From contig MU119235.1 in assembly GCA_014904845.1 (NCBI GenBank), positions 130,138 to 194,137 of the forward strand: a DNA stretch of 64,000 nt, given 5' to 3'. Source of the DNA: Acephala macrosclerotiorum (Eukaryota; Ascomycota; Leotiomycetes; Helotiales; Mollisiaceae). The position numbers were made by a program, and so were the translations under genes. The notes under the pieces are model-generated. The model saw only the letters and a program-made list of their open reading frames with translations. It made no database searches and was not told the DNA's origin. The first letter of the stretch is position 1. Every line of letters starts with the position of its first letter. Positions 34,737 through 44,418 of the stretch are shown here, in pieces.

Positions 34737-35388
34737 GATTGCATTTCGTGATACCAACAGGCAAGAAGCTGGCTTGTGTTACGATGGCGAGGGACGACGT
34801 CCACGAAAAGGTGGGTATGGGCTTGGAGCCGCAAGGCTCGGTGCGGATTCGTGTCTTGTCTTGCATGAGGCGTCTTGGCTCTGAATCTTTTGGCCCCCAC
34901 CTCCTGGTCTCAGCAAGGCTGCGGCTTCATTGGGGCAAGAAGGTCTCAGGTGATGCCTTTCTCGACGGAGAATATGGCTGCATTCATCTGGGTCAGCCAA
35001 TCACTACGTTTGACTCAGAAGCATGTGGTTGTTCTGCTTGCCCATCGCAGTCGGTGTGAGATGGAAGATGCGCCAAGGGTGGAAAATGCAGTGATAGTGG
35101 GGTAGTGGGGTAATAAGAGTCATGTGATTACAGATCATTCAAAATTCTTCTCTTTTCTCCTCGTTCATCTATCTAAAACTTTTGTTTCGCTTTTTCCTAT
35201 CTTGTACAATAGTTAGAATATTATCTAAGCTGAGATAAGTGCTAGAGGAGCCTTCGTTGACCTGTCAACCCCGCTTGGCAGAAAATGGGGCTAAGCGAGA
35301 CCCGCAATGCCCTCTAGTATCCTATCTAAATGCTCGAGCATATATCTGGGAGGCGTTGTAATTGCCTATTGTAGTTGCCTGATTTATG
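34737..35388. other. intergenic, no supported gene
   Basis: CorA-like promoter at the left end; no other feature recognised. Confidence 0.5.
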
Positions 35389-36323
35389 TTAGTTCAGGGT
35401 TCCCTCATCGATCTTCAAGTACTTGTTGCTTACCAGCGAGGCCAGTTGTGCAATTACTTCTGTTCAACAAAGTCAGCCATGATTATTTGCACGTCAGGAC
35501 TTGGATACTTACGTGCAGCAGGATTATTTCCAACCAAGTTCAACACATTCAAGATCCTAGTCTTGTTTTCCTCGGTTCTGGCACTGAATTCAGAGGTTGC
35601 CTGACTTCCCTTCTTCCATTCGATGTAGTACTGATCGGAATCGTGTTGATGAAGTGTCGTCCTGTCGCCTACGGTCCACCCATCTTTCAGCTTCTCCTGC
35701 ACCAGATCGACAACTTTCTGACATTTCGCGTACAATTCTGGATCTTTCGGCCAGCGCATCTGGGTATTGCCATTCTCATAACATATAATCAACAAATCAT
35801 GGCAACCAAAAGTGGCGAACGCGACTGCATGCTCATTCTAGGTATATTCGCTATCTCGCGGGGTTCGATGATGAGATCGATCTAGGTTTGCGAGTAGATG
35901 GGCGTAGCAGGTGCTTCGCATGCTGGCCCCTAGACAGTCTGTCCCACATCGCCAATGAGACTTTGGAAGCGCACAACCACATGCCTCCAGGGCCGAATGC
36001 GATGTATACCGGCCTCCCTCTGCCTAGAAAATCGGCTTTGACCAAGGGTAAGAGGTCAACGGGCCCGTATGTGTTGTATCTGTCGGATGATAGATACACA
36101 GCGTAGTATCCGAAGCTTTCAGTAGAGATCCAGCCAATTGTGTTTGCGTTTCATTCGTTCATTTTGAATTTTCCTTCGTATCGCTCTGGCATGTTCTTGC
36201 TGCTTTCGCTCAGCCTTTGCATTCTTAAGCTACGAGATCTAGTATGACTTACTAGTCAAGCAAGGTCTGATTTGCGACAACCCATGAGTCGGGAGTTGTC
36301 CCGAAAGCAAACCAGGCAGGCAT
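35389..36323 (-). pseudogene. fungal hypothetical protein with repeated GPGG/W-type motif, frame broken
   Basis: Exon 1 (36323-36253) reads M-P-A-W-F-A-F-G-T-T-P-D-S-W-V-V-A-N-Q, then a 53-nt intron (GTAAGT, GGCTGAG, GCAG). Exon 2 starts at 36199 and meets TGA at 36153-36151. The same frame continues T-I-G-W-I-S-T-E-S-F-G-Y-Y-A-V-Y-L-S-S-D and R-P-V-Y-I-A-F-G-P-G-G-M-W-L-C-A-S-K. After a further unresolved junction, another frame reads E-H-A-V-A-F-A-T-F-G-C-H-D-L-L-I-I-C-Y-E. A last intron (35512-35460) leads to V-I-A-Q-L-A-S-L-V-S-N-K-Y-L-K-I-D-E and TAA at 35391-35389. The coherent protein character on both sides of the TGA argues for a recent nonsense mutation, such as CGA to TGA. No function is known. 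Confidence 0.5.
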
Positions 36324-36814
36324 GATTAAGCGAAAATTTTCGTTGTATACTTCGAATTTTGTGGGAAATAGATACTTTTGAATACAAAGGGAGGGAATAG
36401 ATCTGATTGATATTCTGCGCACTCTGTATTATACCCCGCTGACACATTTGGTTTATTGTCCTACTTTCGGCAAGATCTCGCCAAAGAAGAAACAGCCAAG
36501 GCTAATGAAATCCAGACATAGGTGAAGCTAGGCCCGCCCCCCTCGGTCGAAGTGAAAGCTGAATCAATTTTGTGGAGGCTGAGTTAAACCTTGGAAAGGC
36601 TAGGCCACTCTGACTTGAAGACAACAGAGATCGGATCAGATGACTCTTGTAAGTGCATGATAATCTTTAGCTATCTCGGCTCATTTGTCACAAGTTAGAA
36701 CATCGGGTTGGATACAGGCAGATGTCACGTTCTCAACGGACGTCCCAGGCTCCCCTTGAAATGTTCTCGAGATCTTTTCGCGAGGAACGCAACGTCTTCA
36801 ATTTCTTTTTGGTA
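36324..36814. other. intergenic
   Basis: Spacer between the broken gene and the Cys-rich cluster; nothing recognised. Confidence 0.5.
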
Positions 36815-36985
36815 TTATATAGCATAAATATCTGATAGTCTCGCACATTCTTTGCTTGCTTTTGCTATCTTCAAGTCATCAAGTACAACTCTTCGATATG
36901 GAGGCCAACCGCTGCCTTGAGGGCATCGCTCGTGACCGCAGTCGAAGCACCACTGCTCAAACTCATCCATGTTTCTGCCGCAATG
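36815..36985 (-). pseudogene. degenerate member of the tandem Cys-rich family (copy A)
   Basis: One minus-strand frame reads C-G-R-N-M-D-E-F-E-Q-W-C-F-D-C-G-H-E-R-C, then P-Q-G-S-G, ending at TAA 36817-36815. This is the C-G..C-x2-C-G-H-E-[RK]-C-P core of the copy at 37571. The preceding CATTGCGGCAG resembles the acceptor of copy C, but no upstream exon joins in phase. A competing frame over the same DNA (to 36871) stays open for about 100 codons and could be used with exon 37318-37276, so the real product is uncertain. Confidence 0.38.
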
Positions 36986-37570
36986 TTAAATCCGTTAGAA
37001 ACTTCAGTATAATGGTCAGGGAAGATGGGTTTACTTGGTGACAGATCTAATGAGTCATGATGAAGGACATCATAACTTGATTTGATGCAAGTCACGTGTG
37101 ACTTGGAAGGACTGGCTTGAGTCTTTAGTAGTCTTGCTGTGATGCGAATTTGGTCTTCTGGAAGGGTTTGTAGCTCATCCTTCTATGATTCAATAGTATG
37201 TAATAAAAAAAGGTAAGACGAAAGAGGAAGGTTCAAGACTCGAAAGATTCGAGAACTTACGCTTTTCAGTCACCGAGTGGTGAATGTGCGACGCAAAGAC
37301 GGGCACATCAGTAGCCATTGAGATTTTGGAAGCAGTGAAAATCCCATTGATGAAATGATATCTTTTCAAAGTCCGATGGCAGAGGAGAATTTATCTCATA
37401 TGTCACTTGATATGGAGATAGAATATCTTCTTGATCAACTCGCATACAAGTATTCCATGCTAATGTGAAAGTCATGCTTCATCTCCACTATTACCCTCAG
37501 CAAGCGACACAAGCATCCTACAAAGTCATCGTACTATCATTCCAGCATCTGAAGACCTCCAACGAGGCCC
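36986..37570. other. spacer within the Cys-rich cluster
   Basis: Contains an ATG with a following GTAAGT donor at 37318-37261 that belongs to no certain gene, and, near 37380-37500, sequence repeated about 1.1 kb further right (shared word catgctaatg at 37456 and 38553). Confidence 0.5.
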
Positions 37571-37779
37571 CTAGTGCATGGATTCGCAGACCGGACACTT
37601 CTCGTGTCCACATTTTGTGCATGTCTGAGGACCCGTTACCCTAGCTCGTTCTTCCCCACACCATGTTCGCTATAAGTGTAATTAGTGTCTAAGTTGCGTT
37701 TCATTTAGCTATTACTTACATCCCCGTACCTATCATAGCCTCCACAGCAAATGTAGAATTGCCAGTCGAAGATGCCCAT
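37571..37779 (-). CDS. Cys-rich zinc-binding-like mini-protein, copy B
   Basis: Exon 1 (37779-37720) is M-G-I-F-D-W-Q-F-Y-I-C-C-G-G-Y-D-R-Y-G-D. A 50-nt phase-0 intron (GTAAGT to TATAG) leads to exon 2 (37669-37571), which begins R-T-W-C-G-E-E-R-A-R-V-T-G-P-Q and then has C-T-K-C-G-H-E-K-C-P-V-C and a stop. The 52-residue product has four Cys before and a C-x2-C-x-H-x2-C-x2-C cluster, a plausible two-zinc ribbon. The frame is open further upstream with N-P-K-V-T-T-S-N-K-K matching copy C, but the ATG used by copy C is lost there, so the start is taken at the internal Met. Role unknown. Confidence 0.6.
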
Positions 37780-38662
37780 CTTGCTTCTAGAAGTCTTTTT
37801 GTTAGAGGTAGTAACTTTGGGGTTTGGGGCGTCATCAAATCTCGTAAGAAATATGTGAGACGCTTTAATGGAATTTAGCTTATGTCTTGCCGTTGACCAT
37901 TCGTTTGTGGATGGAAGGAAAGAAGGGCGGAATGAGAGAATGGGGGGAGCTTATATATCTGGGCAGCTATAGGGATGATTAAAAGGAAGTATAGGACGTA
38001 AGTAATTGCGTCATAATAACTCAGAGAAGGCGAATTTGAGATTGTGCGAAAGTGTCGATTGATTCAGACTCTATTGGAATGCTCTTCTACATGAGAATGA
38101 ATCGTCTGTAACCATTCAGGTTGAGCTGAGAGGAGAAAAGCTTGACTAATCTCATTTGCAGTGACCGCATCCAATCAGACAAGACTATAAGGGAATGACA
38201 CTCTATTACATGTAATATCTCAAGTTAACCTCACCTAGATTAGCTTTTCAGGGCTGGGATACTGAACCCCTTAAGGATGTTTTTGGGATAATGTTTTCAC
38301 GAGAAATGCAACCTTTTCGTCATCTAGTATATACCATTCTGTTACTGCTGTGAATAGCGAACTTCCATGCTGGACATCAAGAAAGATCTATCAAAAGTTG
38401 AGCACACAAATTTGCAAGTTGTCTAACCCAGTCAGATCAAGTACATCCCTCCTACCGAATCTAAGAGTAAGTTGCAGATCTATATGGATATCTTACTGAA
38501 CGTTCTTTGAAGAACGCATCATTTTTCTTGATAGTCTGGCATACATTCATCTCATGCTAATGCAAAAAGCCACGCTTCCCCCACACTTTCACCTCCAGCC
38601 TGTTCTATGTATCACCTTCAAGTAAAAGTCCATCCTCATCTCTCCTTCTACTCTGGGCAGCC
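37780..38662. other. spacer between tandem copies B and C
   Basis: Carries the upstream region of copy B with a TATA-like gcttatatatctggg at about 37949-37963, and the shared word atgagaatgaatcg (38091), which recurs upstream of copy C (39265). Confidence 0.55.
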
Positions 38663-38979
38663 TTAACGATATCGAAAGCCTGGATACAAACACATGTGAC
38701 ACTTCCAGTGGGAACAACCAAGCCATTTGCACTTTTGAGGGGCATCAACAAAAAGTTGTCTTCTTCCACAACGCAATGGCTGCAATGGTGATCAGTATCT
38801 GAGCAGCGTTTTAGTAAGATCTTACTTACGTTTCCTAATCGATCCGTGCCTCCGCAGCAGTCATAGTAATTCAGGGTATAGGCACCCCATTTGATTTCGG
38901 AAGGCTTTTCGTTGGTGGTGGATACTTTGGGGTTCGATGGGGGCATTTCGGGGAAATCGGAATCTTTGGGAGCTGACAT
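38663..38979 (-). CDS. Cys-rich zinc-binding-like mini-protein, copy C
   Basis: Exon 1 (38979-38830) encodes 50 residues: M-S-A-P-K-D-S-D-F-P-E, then N-P-K-V-S-T-T-N-E-K and W-G-A-Y-T-L-N-Y-Y-D-C-C-G-G-T-D-R-L-G-N. A 50-nt phase-0 intron (GTAAGT, atactgat, TTGCAG) leads to exon 2 (38779-38663): P-L-R-C-G-R-R-Q-L-F-V-D-A-P-Q-K, then C-K-W-L-G-C-S-H-W-K-C-H-M-C and a stop, 88 aa in all. Reading through the intron gives a longer but motif-free frame, so the spliced form is preferred. The architecture and intron site are the same as in copy B. Confidence 0.68.
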
Positions 38980-39443
38980 CTTGGAAAGGAATATATGAGA
39001 TTCTTTATTGAAAGTGTAATTAGTACTTGAGTTGTGGTGTTGTTTTTGGAGATAGGAAAGAAAAACAAAAGCTTTAGGAGAATAAAGGGTTGTTATATAC
39101 CTGTGCTGCTTGGTAAATGACCCAGGAAAGCTGAGGGATGAATAACCAAGAGGTATTCAAAGAGGCAGAAGTGCAGTACAATAACGAGTAGGAAAAAAGA
39201 AAAAAGAAAGCGAGGTTGTATGAAACCATTCATTAATTCCAACTCTGCTTCGATATTCTTATAAATGAGAATGAATCGCAGTAACCCATGAAATTCAATA
39301 CCCCGTGCCCGGCGGAAGGCCAAATAACATCATCGCTAATACTCCTGATCCGATTCCCAAGTCCCCAAGTTGATTTCATGAATCCAAGAAGATCTCCTTC
39401 ACCATCAAACTGCAGTCCGAAGTCCCATCACAACTTTCCATCC
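38980..39443. other. spacer with the copy C promoter
   Basis: Contains gttatatacctg at about 39092, TATA-like, about 110 bp upstream of the copy C start codon. Confidence 0.5.
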
Positions 39444-39673
39444 TCAATTCTCCCCTTCTGATCCCGTGACATCCAATCGCTGCCACTCAGGCTCTGGCTC
39501 CTCATCTCCCGTCTCCTTGCAATAAACACACCTCGCATGCTGACAAGCTGTGCAGTGACGTTCCGAGCCGGCGTCGTTGACTCCACACTACCAATCATCA
39601 GATTCACATCTCAACAAGCGAGCGGAAACCTTACGAGGCAACATTTCCAAGGTCCTTGGCGAAGAGTCGTCAT
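39444..39673 (-). CDS. Cys-rich zinc-binding-like mini-protein, copy D
   Basis: Exon 1 (39673-39635) is M-T-T-L-R-Q-G-P-W-K-C-C-L. A 47-nt phase-0 intron (GTAAGG to GGTAG) leads to exon 2 (39587-39444): C-G-V-N-D-A-G-S-E-R-H, then C-T-A-C-Q-H-A-R-C-V-Y-C-K-E and an acidic tail ending G-S-E-G-E-N. The 60-residue product has the pattern W-x-C-C-x-C-G...C-x2-C-x-H-x2-C-x2-C, common in small fungal proteins of unknown function. The intron lies between the CC pair and the CG, as in copies B and C. Confidence 0.68.
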
Positions 39674-40069
39674 TTTGAAGCTTTGATGGTGGGATTCTCT
39701 GGGTATATGGTGCAAGATCTGATGTGATCTATCGCGTGTATCGGTGAGGCCAAAGGCGGGTTTTGTGATATTCTTGGTGGGGAGCGCGGGTCGGATGTCT
39801 CAGAGCACGAGATCTGGGGGTTGGATGGCAAGGATATGGTGATTGGCCTGAGATGGGTTTTGATATGTGTTTGTCTCAGATAGGAGAATGGACAGGGAAG
39901 TGATTGAGGCGTCAAATGGGAAAGTGTGAAATGGAGCCGGAGTGGCGTTCGCGTATTTATAGCGAACCACGTTGTGATGGCGTCTGCATGCCTTGGTCCG
40001 GCTTGGAACATCAGTTTCTGGATTTGCTAAAGATATCTGGGTTTGGGTTTTAAATGCAACCTCGTCGAT
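39674..40069. other. spacer within the Cys-rich cluster
   Basis: Upstream region of copy D; no further copy is readable here. Confidence 0.5.
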
Positions 40070-40345
40070 TTATTTTTTGTGTTGTCGTTTATCTATGTTG
40101 GAATACCATGCACCATCCTCCACTCGAGGCGATCTTCTCAAATCATCGAATTCCATCCACCATTTGTCTGGAGCACATCGTCCGCATGCATGCCAACATT
40201 CCGTGCATCTGATACAACGTCACTTTGCTGGCGCTTTCCGCACTATTGTTGGCATTGTATTAGACCTTGCATCTAGAATGTTGAGAAGGTGAGAAAGGTG
40301 ACGAGGAACATATACCTCGCAGCATTGCTACCAACCGTTTGGCAT
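40070..40345 (-). pseudogene. degraded Cys-rich mini-gene, copy E
   Basis: The frame open from an ATG at 40561 reaches M-P-N-G-W, then TAG, then Q-C-C-E before a GTATAT donor: the G-W-x-C-C exon end of copy D with a stop where copy D has Lys (GW-stop-QCCE). Downstream, one frame holds R-C-I-R-C-T-E-C-W-H-A-C-G-R-C-A-P, a near match to the terminal Cys/His cluster with one residue fewer between His and Cys. It is preceded by TGA and ends at TAA 40072-40070. Two stops and a spacing change point to a dead copy. Confidence 0.45.
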
Positions 40346-40882
40346 TTCGATGTCGGGTTTTATTATTGTAGAAGAGCTTTGTTGATTTTTGTTTGGAGGA
40401 TGATGCAGCTTTAGATATTGAAAGTGGGACTTGGTGTTGGGCGGAGGATTTTGAGATGTACGAGAGAGAAGACTGAGCAGGAGGAGAAATCGAGCTTTTA
40501 TGCTTCTCCAGTGCTGATTTAGAGTGAACCTTGGGTCATCTTCAAGCAGTAAATGACTCATTTTGTTGGTGTTTGGTGCATACAATCAGTTGAGTGATGG
40601 AATATTCCACCTTCCAAGTCTTCGCTCAATCACTTCGAAGTCCATTCTCCGGAAGCATGTACTGCGACTCGTAAATTTTTCTCGGCTGCCAGGATTGTTG
40701 ATGATTCTATGCCATCGGCAGACCAAACATACATTGTTGAAGCTCCGAAGTCTTGCGCTCACATTCACGCCTAGGGCAATGAACACAATAACTGTTGGGC
40801 GGGACTAGCTCTTCTCTTAAACAGTGCTCAGTCAGCTTTGCTAATTCCTCGACTTGACCACTTCGGCATACTTACTCAACCG
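40346..40882. other. spacer, upstream part of copy E
   Basis: Contains the open 5' frame of copy E from about 40561. No other feature is supported. Confidence 0.45.
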
Positions 40883-42070
40883 TCATATAAATCCCGGATC
40901 GGCCTCAAAAATCACCAACTCCTCCAACACCGCACTACTATTTCCCACCCCCTCACTAACAGACTTCCAACTCCAATTTCCCACCTTCAACACCGCCTCT
41001 GCCCCAACACCCCTCATACACGCCGTTCTAACAGGTCTCATCTTCTCATCTTCGTAATAACATACTTCCAATAGTCTCGCTCTCGCTCATTCAGGCACAT
41101 ATTCAGTCTCGACACCTTCCTCTTCAACACTCATTAGCTATGATCCAAGCTGTGCGATTGAAAGACTCCACCAGCACCCTTCACGCCATGGTCTGGAGCG
41201 TAGGAGTCTGATAGCGTCTCTGCGCAGACTTCGGACTCGGCATTTATCTGCCACTAGTCGAAGGGGATGGATGAGGCTACTGTTGGAATTGAAACTTCCT
41301 TTCGGCAATGTCCTTTCAGAGTTCGGGCATTCGAAGAACGCGCGTGTGGGGGAGATGATCTCTTGGAATTCGAGGAAGAAAAAATCGTGGGTTATTTGCG
41401 TGGAAGCAAGTTCGCCATATAAGTAATCGTCAAGACGTTTGAATGGATCTTGAGGAGAGACATGGGGAGGCAGTCGATGGAGGAGGGCGTGTCGGAGACG
41501 AAGAGCGGGTCGAAGGATGTTTGCCAGCGTTGGATCTCCTGGGCGTAGAGCTCCAGATTGGGAGTTTGAATACCCCAGATAGCTCTTGAGAAGTCTCAAT
41601 CAAGAAGTGTTGAAAATATTGAAAATCTTTCTCCGTCTCGAAATGGGATTGTGAAGACTCTCTCATGACTGACGATAAAGTAGCCGCAGTTTTGAGGAGA
41701 AGGACTCGTCTCTCTGGCCTCGGCTCTAGCTCTCCTTGTGCTTTGTCAATTCCATATCCAACACACCTTCGGCCAAACTTGCAGCATCGATGACCTGGCT
41801 AGGTAAGAACTGAACCGACGAGAAGGATGTTATACTAACATTCTGGCCTATTTTCATCACATTTGACTCGACGTTCCCTACTCTTTGAGTTAGCATTAGA
41901 GACCCGAAAAGACGCTGAAACTTGTATAGAATTAACCTATTTGCAAGTGAGGCAACCGCTCCCACTTTTGGTTTGCTCACTCGAGTCTCTCTGCGTCGAT
42001 CGTAATAAGGTCCGGAAGAGCCTTTTAGAGCCGAAGGACTTGTGCTAGACATTATATGATTCGGACTCAT
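40883..42070 (-). pseudogene. Zn2Cys6 fungal transcription factor, multiply broken
   Basis: Pieces in order along the minus strand, in different frames: M-S-S-T-S-P-S-A-L-K-G (from 42052); G-S-G-C-L-T-C-K; R-R-V-K-C-D-E-N-R-P-E-C; after a GTTAGT..CCAG intron H-R-C-C-K-F-G-R-R-C-V-G-Y-G. Together these make a complete C6 binuclear cluster. Then come M-R-E-S-S-Q-S-H-F-E-T-E-K-D, E-I-Q-R-W-Q-T-S-F-D-P-L-F, L-K-I-H-S-N-V-L, F-F-F-L-E-F-Q-E-I-I-S, P-L-R-L-V-A-D-K-C-R, R-R-D-A-I-R-L-L-R-S-R-P and M-S-V-E-E-E-G-V-E-T-E-Y-V-P-E followed by TGA, then R-A-R-L-L-E-V-C-Y-Y. The order and motifs are those of fungal-specific C6 regulators. Several frame changes, an in-frame TAG (41140-41138) and a TGA show it is not functional as it stands. 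Confidence 0.72.
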
Positions 42071-42546
42071 ATCATATCATACGCTGAATATACGGGATGT
42101 AAACATGAGAATCTTCAAAAACCTATATACCTAAGGACACTTGGTAGATTGACAGCCATACGAATGCCAGGATCTAGCTTCACCAAGAGCTTGGCAACGA
42201 ACAATCCTTAGCATAGTTTTGTGTTAGAATTCAATGTGTAATAGCAGTAAAGTCTCATGCTACCTACGATCTTTGGTAAGCGGTAAGGCTGATGTTTAAA
42301 AGCTGAAATTCTGCATAGCAGAGGTCTGGTTAAGGTTGGGCTATCAGAAGAGCCTTTAGGAGTGGAAGCTCGTGTTCGGGATACTTCAGAATAGAAGAAG
42401 TCTGCATTTGGCCGAAGCTGTCTCAAAACCATGGCCGGGCAAAGCCTGATCGTTGATTTAAGAGCACAGTTATCTTTGGACCGCGTGGTTGTGCCTGCTT
42501 GTTCTCCCGTAGCTTGGCAGAACTTAAATGCACATGATGCCGAGTA
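42071..42546. other. intergenic flank of the inverted-repeat element
   Basis: A 126-codon minus-strand frame (42588-42208) overlaps the element end and shows no family signature. Confidence 0.45.
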
Positions 42547-43546
42547 AGGCCCCACTCCCACATATCGGCCACTTCCCATATCGGCCACTTTTTATAATTA
42601 AAGATTATTCAACCAAAAATTTATATAATTATAAAAGCTTTTTTGTTTTATGTTTTTAATATATAAAAGTACAATTTATTAAAATTTAAAGTTATTTTAA
42701 AAACATTTTATTAAATAATTTTTATTTATATTTTTTTTTAAATAATTTTTATATATTTATAAAATAAAAAAAAAAAAATTAAAAAAATTAATTAAAAAAA
42801 AAAAAAAACAATTAAATATACTTTATATTATAATATATTCATATATATAATATATAAGAATTTCGATTAATAATAATTTTTTTTAATTAAAAATTAAAAA
42901 TTTTCATATAAAATTTTATATAGAGATTTTTTAAATTTTAATTTAAAAAAAAAACTATTAATAAAAATCTTTATATATTACAAATTTGAAACTGCACTAA
43001 TAAAACATATTTTTTAAAGAAAAAATAGACTTTTTTAATTAATATTTAAAAAAGTTATTTATAAATTTTTAATGTTTAAAATTTGTATATAAATTATATG
43101 TAAATTAAAAATTCGATTTTCGAAGTTTAATTACTTAAAAAATAAAAATAAAAATAAAAATAAAAATAAAAATTAGTAACTTTTCTAGTTTATATATAAA
43201 GAATTCATATTTTTAATTTTATTTAATTTTATTGTCGGTTACACAGGGATACCTATTAATAGATCAGACGCAAAGGATAAGAATCTAAGTCTTATGCTTT
43301 GCAGTTGTTGTAATCGTTGTTCATTCTAGTAGAAAGTGCGCAAGAGTTGAGAGATATAATCTCAACTCTAGCGCAGTTGAGACTAGTCCCAATGCAGCCT
43401 AGTGCTGCACGTGACTATTGTTCCAACATTTATAAACATTTAATAGAGTTGGTAGGGGGTAAAAATCGCGATTTTTGGTGTAAAAAGTGGCCGACATGGG
43501 GGGTGGCCGATATGGGAGGGGGTGGCCGATATGGGAGGGGGGGCCT
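42547..43546. mobile_element. 1.0-kb DNA element with terminal inverted repeats and A/T core
   Basis: The left end AGGCCCCACTCCCACATATC and the inverse of the right end (AGGCCCCCCCTCCCATATC) match. Each is flanked by TA (42545-42546 and 43547-43548), the target-site duplication of Tc1/mariner/Fot1 elements. Both ends carry further copies of the word TCGGCCAC followed by TTTTTA (for example 42585 and, inverted, 43485). The interior from about 42590 to 43235 is almost only A and T, as after strong RIP. The right interior (43240-43450) is of ordinary composition. No transposase can be read, so it is a MITE-like or hollowed-out copy. Confidence 0.72.
43137..43173. repeat. AAAAAT microsatellite
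   Basis: About six copies of aaaaat inside the A/T core of the inverted-repeat element. Confidence 0.8.
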
Positions 43547-44418
43547 TACGAAGTCGATCTGTAGGTGACGCCGGCTGGCGAGGTCCGTGGCGTGATGATA
43601 GAGTTGTAAGGCTGAGAAGAGATGTAATGGCACTTGCCACAAGAGGTTGAAGATCCTCTATTCAGCCAATGCTAAAAGTTGCTGGTTGATTGTTTGAAGG
43701 ATTGATGTTGATCTTTTAGATATTTTCTCGCTTCTCGTGATCCACGGCCAATCAGATCATCAGAATATTTGACGTAATGTTAAGGATTGTGGCTGCTCTA
43801 GTCTCTTTGAAGACTAATGCATGCAAATGCTGTGGAGTTAATTCTGAAGCCCGATAAAGGCGGTGACAGACATCAGGCCGTTGCTGGTCTTGCTGGTCTT
43901 ATTGTGGAGGAGTAAAGAAATGTCTCCGTAGTTGGAATTTATGAGGGAACTACCCCATTGAAGTCGCAAGGGGACAGGGCAGAAATACGACGGGGCAGAA
44001 GGATCTCGGAACAGTAAACGGTCTTGGAATAGTTGAGATTCTGCCTAGGTAGACGGCTATGCAGAGGAGCGTCGACGGCAGAAGCTACTAGCCGTTTGAA
44101 TCCGAATGCAAATCAACTTGTCAGAAGGCAAGTATCTCGGGGCGTAGACGGTGGACGCTCTCACTAGTATTCTGCATTCGGGACAGCTACTCCAGTGGCG
44201 AGACGTGCGAAACCCTAGAAGCAAGGAAAACATGTTATTACAGCTGAAGGACGTCTTACCTGTGTTGGATGCCGCATGTCGACCTTGGGAGAGAGTTCTC
44301 GAAAGCATGTATTGTCATTTATTCTCGCGTAACTGCTGCGCAACCATAAGTACTATCAGGACGCTTTGCTAGTGTAATGAAATCTAAACCAGTATGCATG
44401 CCTCAGGGTATAAGCAGA
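43547..44418. other. intergenic, no supported gene
   Basis: Between the transposable element and the ASF1 gene. Short frames only. Confidence 0.5.

Noticed and set aside
38605..38979. Unspliced reading of Cys-rich copy C as a 124-residue protein
   Set aside because: It runs through a perfect 50-nt intron and loses the C-x-H-x2-C-x2-C cluster shared with copies B and D.
42208..42588. 126-codon minus-strand frame ending in the inverted-repeat element
   Set aside because: Starts inside the terminal repeat and has no recognisable domain; it could be part of the dead regulator's upstream region but cannot be supported.
43137..43173. Regular short repeat considered as a CRISPR-like array
   Set aside because: It is a simple AAAAAT microsatellite without spacers, in a eukaryotic genome.
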